A DNA stretch of 64,000 nt from Mucilaginibacter gossypii (GTDB lineage Bacteria; Bacteroidota; Bacteroidia; Sphingobacteriales; Sphingobacteriaceae): NCBI RefSeq assembly GCF_900100945.1, contig NZ_FNCG01000006.1, positions 124,001 through 188,000 of the forward strand, written 5' to 3'. Position numbers and translations under genes: made by a program. This document shows, one piece after another, positions 26,926-36,610 of this stretch (positions are counted from its first letter, which is position 1; the number at the start of each line of letters is the position of its first letter). Below the pieces are notes generated by a model, which saw nothing but the letters and a program-made list of their open reading frames with translations, ran no database searches and was not told the DNA's origin.

Positions 26926-29208
26926 TTATTTCTCTGTACTCAACGAATACGGAACATCACTAACCTTCACACCTCTTATTTTATTAGGCTTAGGTGCCAT
27001 ATTAAAGTTAAGCACAGCTCCTTTTTTAAGTTCCGAATGGCTTAACCAGGTTAAATCATATGGCTTACCGTTAACGTTTAACATATTGATGTATTTATTA
27101 GCAGGGCTGTTGTTAGCTGCGTTAATCACTACGGTTTTACCATTCTCAAGGTTTAGCGTAATTTTCTTGAACAGTGGTGTACCCAAAACGTACTGATCAC
27201 TGGCCGGAGTTACCGGGTAAAAGCCCATAGCCGAGAACACATACCATGCCGATGTTTGGCCATTGTCCTCATCGCCACAATAACCATCCGGAGTAGCTTT
27301 GTATAACTTCTCCATAGCATCACGCACATGGAACTGGGTTTTCCATGGTTCACCTGCATAATTGTACAAGTAAATCATATGTTGAATAGGCTGGTTGCCG
27401 TGGGCGTATTGCCCCATATTCATGATCTGCATTTCTCGGATCTCATGAATGGTTTCGCCGTAATAGCTATCGTCAAACACCGGTGGCATGCTAAATACCG
27501 AATCCAGCTTGGTAATAAATTTCTGACGTCCGCCCATTAAATCAATCAGGCCCTGCATATCCTGGAAAACGCTCCAACTGTAATGCCAGCTGTTACCTTC
27601 GGTAAACGCATCACCCCATTTAAACGGACTGAATGGTTTTTCAAAAGTACCATCCTGGTTTTTACCACGCATCAGTTTTGTTTCCGGATCGAACAGGTTT
27701 TTATAGTTCATGGCACGTTTTTTATAAATGCCAATCTCTGATTCGGGTTTGCCCAGTGCCTTGCCTAATTTATAAATCGCAAAATCATCATATGCATACT
27801 CTAAAGTACGGGCTGCGTTTTCATTAATCTTAACATCATAAGGCACATAGCCTAATTTATTATAGTACTCCACTCCCTCTCTGCCGGTAGCCTGCGGACC
27901 GGCATTATTTGCGCCGTGCACCAAAGCTTCCCACAAAGTACTGATATCATACCCGCGTAAACCTTTTAAATAAGTTTCAGAAACTACCGAAGCCGAATTA
28001 TTACCGATCATCACCGCCGAATAACCCGGGCTCGACCACTCAGGCAACCAGCCACCTTCTTTATAATCATTGATGAGGCCTTCCTGCATTTCTTTATTGA
28101 TGGATGGATAAACCAGGTTCAGGAAGGGATATAGCGCCCGGAAGGTATCCCAAAAGCCGGTACCGGCAAATTTATAACCCGGGAATACTTTACCTGTTGA
28201 TGCGCTATAGTGTACAATCTTGTTGTCCTTATCTATCTCATACAATTTGTTCGGGAAAAATACCATGCGGTAAAAGCATGAGTAAAAGGTACGCATCTGA
28301 TCAACAGAGCCGCCTTCAACCTGCAGGTGGTTTAGGGTTTTGTTCCAAACAGCTTTTGCCTTTTGACAAGTTACATCAAAGCTGTCTTTACCCTGCTCAC
28401 GCTCCAGGTTCAACTCGGCCTGTTCAATGCTGATGAATGATGAAGCTACGCGCAAATGAACCTTTTCGCCTTGCGTAGTTTTAAAACCTATCAGAGCGCT
28501 TGCATGTTCAGCTTTTAGCTCCAGGCCATCAGTTTGCGTAGTATCGCTGAAAGTATGTGCATAGGTGATTGGCTTATCCACATAAATAACAAAATAGTTT
28601 TTAAAGTTTTTAAGCGGGCCGCGCGCATATTTGGTTGAATAGCCTACAATCTTCTTTTGATCGGGCATGATCTTTACGTATGAGCCTTTGTTCAGTGCGT
28701 CAATAACGATAAAGGAGCTATCAGTTTTAGGATAAGTAAACCTGAACTGTGCCGAACGCTCAGTTGGAGTAATTTCGGTAGTCACATCATGATCGGCCAG
28801 GTAAACGCTGTAATAGTATGGCTTAGCGGTTTCAGCTTTGTGCGAGAACCAGCTTGCCCTTTTATTTTGGCCTACTACTGCATGTTTGGTAACCGGCATA
28901 ATGGCAAACTGTCCGTAGTCGTTCATCCACGGTGATGGCTGGTGGGTTTGTTTAAAACCGCGGATCTTGTGCGCATCGTAAGTATACGCCCATCCGTCGC
29001 CCATAACACCGGTTTGCGGTGTCCAGAAATTCATCCCCCAGGGAAGGGCAATAGCGGGATAAGTGTTACCATTTGAAAGGTCGTAGTGCGAGTCGGTACC
29101 CATCAACGGATTGATGTATTCAACAGGATCGGTAACCTTATTTACCTGCTGAGCAAAAGTACCGGATGCCAACAACACTGATGCGATAAGTACCAGGGCT
29201 TTTTTCAT
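26926..29208 (-). CDS. GH92 family alpha-mannosidase
   Basis: A 760-residue secreted enzyme. Its signal peptide is MKKALVLIASVLLASGTFAQ. Conserved GH92 regions are INPLMGTDSHYDLSNGNTYP, SPWMNDYGQFAIMPV, TGFWDTFRALYPFL, HEIREM (about residues 588-593, with the candidate acid Glu) and CGDEDNGQTSAWYVFSAMGF with the Asp pair at about 646-648. The family are Ca2+-dependent exo-alpha-mannosidases on N-glycans and yeast mannan. ATG 29208 is chosen because it begins a clean signal peptide; the longer frame adds 34 non-signal residues. It is the last gene of the Sus-type locus, 102 nt after susD, and supplies the outer degrading step. Confidence 0.94.
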   Translation of the reverse strand: MKKALVLIASVLLASGTFAQQVNKVTDPVEYINPLMGTDSHYDLSNGNTYPAIALPWGMNFWTPQTGVMGDGWAYTYDAHKIRGFKQTHQPSPWMNDYGQFAIMPVTKHAVVGQNKRASWFSHKAETAKPYYYSVYLADHDVTTEITPTERSAQFRFTYPKTDSSFIVIDALNKGSYVKIMPDQKKIVGYSTKYARGPLKNFKNYFVIYVDKPITYAHTFSDTTQTDGLELKAEHASALIGFKTTQGEKVHLRVASSFISIEQAELNLEREQGKDSFDVTCQKAKAVWNKTLNHLQVEGGSVDQMRTFYSCFYRMVFFPNKLYEIDKDNKIVHYSASTGKVFPGYKFAGTGFWDTFRALYPFLNLVYPSINKEMQEGLINDYKEGGWLPEWSSPGYSAVMIGNNSASVVSETYLKGLRGYDISTLWEALVHGANNAGPQATGREGVEYYNKLGYVPYDVKINENAARTLEYAYDDFAIYKLGKALGKPESEIGIYKKRAMNYKNLFDPETKLMRGKNQDGTFEKPFSPFKWGDAFTEGNSWHYSWSVFQDMQGLIDLMGGRQKFITKLDSVFSMPPVFDDSYYGETIHEIREMQIMNMGQYAHGNQPIQHMIYLYNYAGEPWKTQFHVRDAMEKLYKATPDGYCGDEDNGQTSAWYVFSAMGFYPVTPASDQYVLGTPLFKKITLNLENGKTVVINAANNSPANKYINMLNVNGKPYDLTWLSHSELKKGAVLNFNMAPKPNKIRGVKVSDVPYSLSTEK

Positions 29209-29310
29209 TGTTTTAATATTTGATTTTTGATGAAACGTTTTACCAGCCGTAAATATAAAAGACTGGCTTGATATAGCCAGTCTTTTAAGTGTATTATTTG
29301 CATTATACAA

Positions 29311-30813
29311 TTACCAACCCGGATTTTGGGTTAATTTACTGTTAGTGCTGATTTCACGCTGTGGTATCGGCCACAGGTAATATTGAGTTTTAAAGGTTAC
29401 ACCCTGCTCTGTTTGCGAAGCGGTAGGATCGGCAAAGGTGTTTGATTGCGGCAAGTAGGCCATATGGGTACGCTGCATATCAAAGTATGCCTTATTTTCA
29501 TAAGCAAGCTCATGGTAGCGTTCTCTCCAGATTGCCTGGCGGAAGGTATCTTTGGTTAAATTACTCAATGGCGCAAGTTTAGCGCGTGCACGGATAGCAT
29601 TAACAGCGGCATAAGCTTCAGCAGTTGGCCCGCTTACCTCATTAGTTGCTTCGGCATAGATCAACTGAGCTTCGGGCAAACGCAATAAAGTCCAGTTCTC
29701 ATCACTTCGACCGCTTTGAGCAGCACTTTCAACATGGAAATATTTATAAAGTGCATGTTCGCCAAACTGGATGATGTTGCCTGGGTTACCATATTGAGGA
29801 TAGCTTGAGAAATAAAACTGGCGTTCCTGTGTACGCAGGTCGCCCGCCTCGTAACTTGCCACAAACTGATTGGTAGGGATCATAGCGCCAAGGTGGTCTC
29901 CATATGCACCAACCAACAGGTTAAACGGAATAGTTAACTGAGGAATGGCATTAGTTTGAGTACCCACCAGGTAATTGATCTGGAATATTAATTCCTGCTG
30001 ATTTTTGTGCGCATTATCATGCAGGAATGCATAATCAGAAAACAGAGAGTACCAACCTAAAACAGGCTCAATTTCTGATGCTGCCTTGGCATAGTTTTCA
30101 GTTTGTTTTAGCGGGAAGCCTGCTGTTGTCAAGTAAACGCTGGCCAATAAAGTTTTAACAGCCCCCAACGAAACGCGACCGCTTGCATCAGTATTCGGCA
30201 TGCCTGATGCTTCGGCTGCCTGTAAATCGCTGATGATTTGTTTATAAACATCGGCCACAGGTGTACGTGAAGGATACAGATCAGGGCTGCTCACTGTTTG
30301 CGACGCGGTAATCAGCGGAACATCGCCATATAAACGCACCAGGTGGTAGTAATAAAATGCCCTGAAAAAGTAAGCTTCACCTATCAGTTTCTTTTTTAAT
30401 CCATCATCCATTGGTGATATACCAGGGATCTTTTCAATGGCAAGATTTGCATTGGCGATACCCTTGTAGCAGTTGTACCACACTGTTTCAAAACCAGGAT
30501 TAACTGCATCGGTACGCTGATGGATCACATTACCATTGTTTACGCTCTGTCCTAACGAAGTGGCATGACCGGCAAACAACTCCAATGTAATAAAAGGGCT
30601 TTCACCATAAGCATCTCCGTTTTGAAAAAAATACATTACGTTGTACAAACCGTTTACAAAGGTTAAAGCCTGGTTTGAGCTGACAAAATAATTATCCTTA
30701 ACAAAGTTGCTCTTATTTTTTTCATCAAGATATTTTTTGCAACCACTGCCTGTAGCAGCAGCAAGGATAAGTAACAGACCACCTACCCGGTATTTTTTAA
30801 AGTTAAATTTCAT
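29311..30813 (-). CDS. SusD/RagB family surface glycan-binding lipoprotein
   Basis: A 500-residue outer-membrane lipoprotein. The N-terminal signal ends in LLLILAAATGSGC with lipidated C25, followed by KKYLDEK as in SusD proteins. TPR-like helices (FFRAFYYYHLVRLYGDVPLI, WTLLRLPEAQLIYAEATNEV) and the C-terminal IPQREISTNSKLTQNPGW are diagnostic. It caps the SusC channel and captures oligosaccharide. ATG 30813 is preferred over the frame's first start because it directly precedes the lipoprotein signal. It sits 25 nt after susC, the usual co-transcribed arrangement. Confidence 0.95.
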   Translation of the reverse strand: MKFNFKKYRVGGLLLILAAATGSGCKKYLDEKNKSNFVKDNYFVSSNQALTFVNGLYNVMYFFQNGDAYGESPFITLELFAGHATSLGQSVNNGNVIHQRTDAVNPGFETVWYNCYKGIANANLAIEKIPGISPMDDGLKKKLIGEAYFFRAFYYYHLVRLYGDVPLITASQTVSSPDLYPSRTPVADVYKQIISDLQAAEASGMPNTDASGRVSLGAVKTLLASVYLTTAGFPLKQTENYAKAASEIEPVLGWYSLFSDYAFLHDNAHKNQQELIFQINYLVGTQTNAIPQLTIPFNLLVGAYGDHLGAMIPTNQFVASYEAGDLRTQERQFYFSSYPQYGNPGNIIQFGEHALYKYFHVESAAQSGRSDENWTLLRLPEAQLIYAEATNEVSGPTAEAYAAVNAIRARAKLAPLSNLTKDTFRQAIWRERYHELAYENKAYFDMQRTHMAYLPQSNTFADPTASQTEQGVTFKTQYYLWPIPQREISTNSKLTQNPGW

Positions 30814-30838
30814 AATATGATGTTTTAACATTTTTTAA

Positions 30839-33800
30839 TTAAAGACTAACATTAACACCTAACAGGAAAGTACGTGGTTTTGGATAATCATAAAACTGGA
30901 TACCCTGGGTGAAGTTGCTTGAGGCATTGTATGTTGATACCTCTGGATCATAACCCGTGTATTTGGTTATCAGGAACAGGTTTTGTGCCTGCGCATAAAC
31001 CCTTAAACGGCTTAACTTTAACTTTTTAAGAATATTGTCGTTAAAAGTATAACCAAGTGTTACTGCCCTGCCGCGAATAAAATTACCGCTTTCAACTTTG
31101 GTTGAATAAATTTCGGTTTGATAACGCACATAAGCGGGCCTACTTTCGGCAATGCTGGTATTTTGGTTAGTCGGTGTCCAGGCGTTAAGTACGGTAGCGT
31201 AGCTGTTTGCCTGACCAGTGCGGTCCTGGCCCGAGTGGCGGGTAAGGTTCATGATCTGATTACCGTAATTAAATTGCAGATCAACACCCAGGTCAACGTT
31301 TTTGTAGCGGAAGTTGTTGCTGAAAGTACCATAACCATCAGGTATTGATTTACCTAATACCACTTTATCGTCAGCGCTAACTTTGCCATCGCCATTGGTA
31401 TCCTGTATCTTTAGGTCGCCTGGTAACAAGCCATATTTAGCAGCTTCGGTCGCCTCAGCAGTTCCCCAGGTTCCAAGCACTTTGTAACCATAAAAACTAC
31501 CGGCCGGAAGACCGACCCGCATCAGGTTAAATTGCGAAAGGAAGGTTGGAGCAAGGAAGATATCATCATTAGATGCACCTAACTGCAAGATTTTGTTTTT
31601 TAGGAAAGAAATATTAAATGTAGAATTCCAGGTGAAATCCTGCGTTTTTATAGGAGTAGCATTGATCGTGAACTCAAGACCTTTGTTTTGCAGCTTACCT
31701 ATATTTTTATATACGGTTTGAAAACCGCTTGTTTCTGGCAGTGGTGCATTTAAAAGCAATGCTTTTGTCTTTTTCAGATAAGCATCTGCTTCAATGTTTA
31801 AACGATTATTAAACAAGCCTAATGAAAAGCCTAAATCATACTCCGCGGTTTTTTCCCACTGCAGATCCTCATTACCTATCGAGGTTTGCGTAGTACCTAC
31901 CGCACTGTTGCCACCAAAGGCGTAGCCAACTGTATTAATATTTGCGAGTGAACGATATTCACCAATTTCGGAGTTACCGGTTAACCCGTAGCTCAGTCTC
32001 AATTTCAGATCTGATATAGTTTTATTATCCTTTAAGAAATCTTCCTGAGATACGCGCCATGCAAACGCCGCAGAAGGAAAAAAGCCGTACTTTTTGTTGG
32101 TACCAAAGCGTGAGGAGCCGTCTTCACGCCCCGTTAAAGTTAACAGGTATTTCTCGTTGTAGTTATAGTTCAATCTGGCAAAAAACGACTGCATTTGCCA
32201 TGCATCATAATCAGACTCTGGTTTATTGGGTACAATACCGGCAGATAAGTTATAATACTCATAAAAATCGTCAGACAATGTACCCGTTGATCCTTTTAAA
32301 CGAAGTTGCTGATAGTTTTGACGTTCGGCACCTGCAACAAGGTTTATAGTATGTACCTTGTTAAAGGTTTTGTTGTAGGTGAAATAGTTTTGCCATTGCC
32401 AAAACGTCCTGTTAAACTCCTCTATCGAGGCCGAGCTATAGCTTTGTCCTGCAACAGGGCCGCCAACAAGCCCGCTTTGAGAAGCCGGGTTATAATTAGC
32501 AGATGTAGTTACTCCCAAAACGCTGCGAAATTCAAGACCTGGCAACAGGTTTAAATTTAAATAACCATTACCGCTGAAGATACGGTTGCGGGTAAGAGAT
32601 TGAATTTCGTTAGCTTGTGCTACCGGGTTATCACCGCCTTCAAGGTTAGGATAATCAGTACGTTTACCATAGGTTCCGTCAGGGTATCTAACAGGAATAA
32701 AAGGCACCATCTCAATCAACATACGCGGAATGTTGTTGCCGCCTGTACCCTGATCCTGGTTACGGCCATCCTGGTAGTTGTAGTTTAATGTAGCACCAAC
32801 CTTTACCCATGGTTTTATCTGGTTATCAACCGTTAAACGCACATTATAACGTTTCAGATAGCTGTTAAGGATAATACCTTCATCATCGGCATAGTTCAGG
32901 AATAAACCATAGTTTATATTTTCGGCGCCGCCGGTGAACGCAACGTTGTGGTTTTGGCTTACCGAAGTACGGGTTGTAGCCTTTTGCCAGTCAACGTCAT
33001 ATAATGGATTTAAATTTTGATCGAACAGTTTACCGATAAGTGCTGTTCTTTGCGTTACAGGGTTACGGTTGGTATAGTCGCCCGCAGCCCAGCCGGTAGG
33101 GTCATATTTTTTGATATTAGCATAAGAAACGTCCTCAATCTGCATAAACTGTTTTGAGTTAAGAACAGGTATCTCCTTAAACATATGATTTACGGCCATA
33201 TAGGCATCGTACGAAATAGTACCGCCTTTTTTACCTCTTTTAGTGGTAACCAAAATTACGCCGTTTGCACCGCGTGTACCATAAATAGCGGTTGATGATG
33301 CGTCTTTCAGTACGTCGATAGTTTCAATGTCATTGGGGTTAATGGCGTTACCACCCTCTGTCCAAACCACGCCATCCACAACATATAACGGATCGGTATT
33401 GGTATTGATAGAGCTGTAACCACGGATACGGATCTTGGTTGCACCGCCGGGTGCACCTGAGTTACTTGATACGTTTACGCCGGCAATTTTACCAGACAAT
33501 TCCTGCTCAAGATTGGTTTGCGGGCGCTCCTGCAATTGTTTTGCACCTACGCTGCCTACCGAACCGGTAAGGTCGACCTTTTTTGCGGTACCGTAACCAA
33601 CCACAACTACCTCGCTCAATGCTTTTGGTTCTTCTGCCAATACAACATCAATCTGGCTCCTGCCTCCAATAGGCACATTTTGGGTTGTATATCCTATAAA
33701 TGTAAACACCAGTGTTCCGTTGGCATCTGGCGCGTTGACGGTATATTTACCATTAATATCAGTTTGTACACCAACATTGGTACCTTTAACCTTAACAGTA

Positions 33801-34240
33801 ACACCAGGGATAGGGCCTTTGGCATCGCTTACCGTACCCGTTACTTTAATTGGGGCAACAGCTACCTGGGATACAACAGGCTCATCCTTCTTTTTAACAA
33901 CAATGGTCTGATCAAAAATTTTGTAGGTAAGCGGCTGATCTTTAAAGCATTGATCAAGCGCACTCTCTATAGTTACGTTTGCAACTTCAATGTTGATTGC
34001 TCCGGCCTTTGATACATCCTGCTTATCATACATGAAATGATAGCCTGTTTGTTTTTCAATGGAGCGGAGTACTTTTTCAACGGTAGTGTTTTTTTGGTGC
34101 AAAGTAACTATCTGGCTATAACTTTTGGCGCTCACATTGGTAAGGGCCGCAATTATAATAAAGGCAGTTAGCTTCATGGCCAATATAAATTTGCGTAATT
34201 GAGGCCATGCCAAAGGCGTAGCCTTAGAATTAAAATTCAT
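30839..34240 (-). CDS. SusC/RagA TonB-dependent outer-membrane transporter with STN signalling domain
   Basis: A 1133-residue transporter. After the signal peptide (to about residue 43) comes an STN domain (about 45-115: VTLHQKNTTVEKVLRSIEKQ). A carboxypeptidase-D-like domain follows (VTGTVSDAKGPIPGVTVKVK), then the SusC family motif EVVVVGYGTAKKVDLTGSVG, the plug (LYVVDGV, VLKDASSTAIYGTRGANGVI) and a long beta-barrel ending in PRTFLLGVNVSL. The STN domain is the part that talks to FecR-type anti-sigma factors, and the fecR/ECF pair lies just upstream. This should be a transporter that induces its own locus on glycan binding. Confidence 0.95.
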   Translation of the reverse strand: MNFNSKATPLAWPQLRKFILAMKLTAFIIIAALTNVSAKSYSQIVTLHQKNTTVEKVLRSIEKQTGYHFMYDKQDVSKAGAINIEVANVTIESALDQCFKDQPLTYKIFDQTIVVKKKDEPVVSQVAVAPIKVTGTVSDAKGPIPGVTVKVKGTNVGVQTDINGKYTVNAPDANGTLVFTFIGYTTQNVPIGGRSQIDVVLAEEPKALSEVVVVGYGTAKKVDLTGSVGSVGAKQLQERPQTNLEQELSGKIAGVNVSSNSGAPGGATKIRIRGYSSINTNTDPLYVVDGVVWTEGGNAINPNDIETIDVLKDASSTAIYGTRGANGVILVTTKRGKKGGTISYDAYMAVNHMFKEIPVLNSKQFMQIEDVSYANIKKYDPTGWAAGDYTNRNPVTQRTALIGKLFDQNLNPLYDVDWQKATTRTSVSQNHNVAFTGGAENINYGLFLNYADDEGIILNSYLKRYNVRLTVDNQIKPWVKVGATLNYNYQDGRNQDQGTGGNNIPRMLIEMVPFIPVRYPDGTYGKRTDYPNLEGGDNPVAQANEIQSLTRNRIFSGNGYLNLNLLPGLEFRSVLGVTTSANYNPASQSGLVGGPVAGQSYSSASIEEFNRTFWQWQNYFTYNKTFNKVHTINLVAGAERQNYQQLRLKGSTGTLSDDFYEYYNLSAGIVPNKPESDYDAWQMQSFFARLNYNYNEKYLLTLTGREDGSSRFGTNKKYGFFPSAAFAWRVSQEDFLKDNKTISDLKLRLSYGLTGNSEIGEYRSLANINTVGYAFGGNSAVGTTQTSIGNEDLQWEKTAEYDLGFSLGLFNNRLNIEADAYLKKTKALLLNAPLPETSGFQTVYKNIGKLQNKGLEFTINATPIKTQDFTWNSTFNISFLKNKILQLGASNDDIFLAPTFLSQFNLMRVGLPAGSFYGYKVLGTWGTAEATEAAKYGLLPGDLKIQDTNGDGKVSADDKVVLGKSIPDGYGTFSNNFRYKNVDLGVDLQFNYGNQIMNLTRHSGQDRTGQANSYATVLNAWTPTNQNTSIAESRPAYVRYQTEIYSTKVESGNFIRGRAVTLGYTFNDNILKKLKLSRLRVYAQAQNLFLITKYTGYDPEVSTYNASSNFTQGIQFYDYPKPRTFLLGVNVSL

Positions 34241-34314
34241 AAGTTTGTAGAGTTTGGGTTAAACATTAACTTTCAATTCATCGATTGTACTTTTTTGGGG
34301 CCCAGATGTTTATG

Positions 34315-34350
34315 CCGGGAAAGTACTGCGAATACTTCCCGGTTTTTTTT
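34315..34350. terminator. Hairpin plus T-run in the fecR-susC gap (terminator only on the + strand)
   Basis: CCGGGAA(a)GTA pairs with TACTTCCCGG around a short loop, followed by nine T on the + strand (34342-34350). All genes around it are on the minus strand, where the hairpin lies in the presumed susC leader and is preceded, not followed, by the U/A run. It may end an antisense transcript or be a structured leader. Confidence 0.45.
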
Positions 34351-34513
34351 TATGGTAACTTTTGAGATTACATGCATGTTTAAACGCATGATAAACCGTT
34401 TTACCAATGAGGCTCCTGTACCGTGGCTAACTTATCTCAGGTATTTCTTCCATCATAGGGTTGTTTAAATTGTTAACAATTGGTTGCTTAATATAGTAGG
34501 TATAATAATTATG

Positions 34514-35707
34514 CTATTGTTGTATGGTAATGCGCTTATCTTCAATTTTAAATTTTACCCCGGCATAGCCAAGCATGCTCATTAATTCGGATGCTTTTAC
34601 ATTTCGGGAGATTCGGCCTGTAAATTCGCGCTGTGGTATTTTGCCTTCGTAGGCTACCTTAACATCATACCAACGGGCAGCCTGCCTCATAATGGCATCT
34701 ATCCCCGCATCCCTAAATTGAAAGATGCCGTCTTTCCAGGCTATCTCATCATCTACATCAACATCGTTAAGTACCTTTAACTTGCCCGCTTTATTGAGTA
34801 CAGCCTGCTGTCCGGGTTTTAAAATGCCGATTGCAGTGCCGTTACTTATTTTTACTGATCCTTCTAATAAAGTGGTTTTCATTTCGGCCTCGTCATTATA
34901 GGCCATGATATTGAAATGCGTACCTAAAACCTCAACTGTAGTGTTATCGGATTTAACCCTGAAAGGCATCTGCGGATTTTTGGCAACCTCAAAGTAAGCT
35001 TCGCCGGTGATGGTGACCTCACGCGTTTTGCCCGTAAACCTGGTTGGAAAGCTTAATGATGATGCCGAATTTAAACAAACCTTGCTCCCATCCGGCAAAA
35101 CTAACTGGTATTGACCGCCACGCGGAGTTGAAACAGTATTTATTACCGGAGCATCAACATTAGTACCGGTTTCGTAAACCAGCTGACCGTTGCGGGTTTT
35201 ATTGATTTTGGTAGTACCCTGTTGCGCCAGCAGGCCGTTTTGCGCACTGTCAAGCGTAATAGTTTTGCCATTGGCCAATGTTAAAATTGCTTTGTTACCA
35301 CCGGGCAAAGCATCATTTTTAGGATGAATTTTGGCAATATTTTTTTTTGCAATAACCTGCTTTTTTTGATAGCTATAAATGTAAGCGCCGAACCCAACAA
35401 GTAATAAAAATGAAGCGGCGACCCCTAACCTTCTCCACGGGAGATTATTATTCTTTACCGGTGCAGCAACAGATTGTTCGGGATTAGTCCTTAAAATCTG
35501 CATGAGCATATCCTCGCTCTTTGAGCGGTCAAAAAGCGGCCCATGATCGTCAAGCTTATCCCAGGCATGATGTATGAGCGATGCAAGCTCCGCATCGGTT
35601 GCCGATGAGTTGATGATCTCAAATAATTCATCGCGCTCGGCTGGCGTAGCAGTGCCATTATAATAAGTATTAAACAAATAATCAAGCCGGGCGTAAAGTT
35701 CGCTCAT
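34514..35707 (-). CDS. FecR-type anti-sigma factor
   Basis: A 397-residue inner-membrane protein. The cytoplasmic N-terminus (residues 1-90: MSELYARLDYLFNTYYNGTA and on) would bind the sigma factor. A single membrane helix (about 93-110, RRLGVAASFLLLVGFGAYIY) follows, then the periplasmic FecR domain with NTVSTPRGGQYQLVLPDGSK and GEAYFEVAKNPQMPFRVKS. A DUF4974 domain ends the protein (FQFRDAGIDAIMRQAARWYD). It receives the signal from the SusC STN domain and releases the sigma factor. It lies 93 nt after the sigma gene. Confidence 0.95.
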   Translation of the reverse strand: MSELYARLDYLFNTYYNGTATPAERDELFEIINSSATDAELASLIHHAWDKLDDHGPLFDRSKSEDMLMQILRTNPEQSVAAPVKNNNLPWRRLGVAASFLLLVGFGAYIYSYQKKQVIAKKNIAKIHPKNDALPGGNKAILTLANGKTITLDSAQNGLLAQQGTTKINKTRNGQLVYETGTNVDAPVINTVSTPRGGQYQLVLPDGSKVCLNSASSLSFPTRFTGKTREVTITGEAYFEVAKNPQMPFRVKSDNTTVEVLGTHFNIMAYNDEAEMKTTLLEGSVKISNGTAIGILKPGQQAVLNKAGKLKVLNDVDVDDEIAWKDGIFQFRDAGIDAIMRQAARWYDVKVAYEGKIPQREFTGRISRNVKASELMSMLGYAGVKFKIEDKRITIQQ

Positions 35708-35800
35708 AGTAAATGTTTTTCAGTATAACTGTATAATTGGCTACAGTGAGTTGGGGCAGATCTCATATACATGACACCTGTGAGATTAAAAAAGGGGGTA

Positions 35801-36403
35801 TTACTTTTTGAAAAAAATAAAAAAATGAATCAGCGCCATTACTAACGCTATCGCCTCCATATGTTCATGCACATAATCCTTTATGGATGAGGTGGCAATT
35901 TGAAGGTATTTCTTGACGGTTTCGCGGGATAGCTCGAGCTCATCGGCAATCTCATGATACTTTAAGCGGTTATGCCTGCTCATAAGGTAAACTTTTTGCT
36001 GCTGAGGCGGCAACTGATCAATGGCCTCATCAATCAAATTATAATAATGATCTGTTTCCTGAACTTCGGCATTAAAAGGCACAATGCGGGTTTCTTCCAA
36101 CTTTTTAAGCTGCATCTGCTCGCGGGCAACTTTTCGCAAACAATTTAAAGCATGGTTTTTTGAAATTACAAACAGGTAAGCTTTGAAATTATCAACCCCC
36201 GTAAGCGTTTCGCGGGTCATCCAGATCTTCATAAACACATCCTGTACAACCTCTTCAGCCAGTTCAGCAGAATGGGTTATACGCAAGATATGAACGCCTA
36301 AACGCTGGTGATAAACAGAAAACAATTGACGAAAAGCAAACTCATTACCCTGAGCCACTTGCAAAAGCAGTTCCTTCTCATTTGATTGAGTAAATTCAAA
36401 CAT
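35801..36403 (-). CDS. ECF sigma factor of the Sus-type locus
   Basis: A 200-residue RNA polymerase sigma-70 family protein. Region 2 is EFAFRQLFSVYHQRLGVHIL...EEVVQDVFMKIW and region 4 is DQLPPQQQKVYLMSRHNRLKYHEIADEL, ending in the helix-turn-helix. The C-terminus has a hydrophobic stretch (AIALVMALIHFFIFFKK) typical of the Bacteroidetes FecI-like sigma family. It should direct transcription of susCD and the GH92 gene once FecR releases it. It is the first gene of the leftward locus. Confidence 0.94.
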   Translation of the reverse strand: MFEFTQSNEKELLLQVAQGNEFAFRQLFSVYHQRLGVHILRITHSAELAEEVVQDVFMKIWMTRETLTGVDNFKAYLFVISKNHALNCLRKVAREQMQLKKLEETRIVPFNAEVQETDHYYNLIDEAIDQLPPQQQKVYLMSRHNRLKYHEIADELELSRETVKKYLQIATSSIKDYVHEHMEAIALVMALIHFFIFFKK

Positions 36404-36610
36404 AGGCTAATGTATGGTTGCCGCAAATATTATAAAATTCGCAGTATTTGCAGCATTAATAATTATATCGATGAAACCAACGTATAACTGTAAAGAAATT
36501 AAAAATGTTTGAAAAAATATAAAACGGTCACATTCTCAAAGTTTTTTAACTATTATGTATGTATTAAATAAATGTCAATCAGTACAATGGTGTTGGCAAG
36601 CCATCTAAAT

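Noticed and set aside
33518..34012. 164-codon plus-strand ORF inside susC
   Set aside because: Shadow of the SusC N-terminal coding sequence.
34199..34468. 89-codon plus-strand ORF over the susC start
   Set aside because: Antisense to susC and its leader, with stop and start positions explained by the hairpin region.
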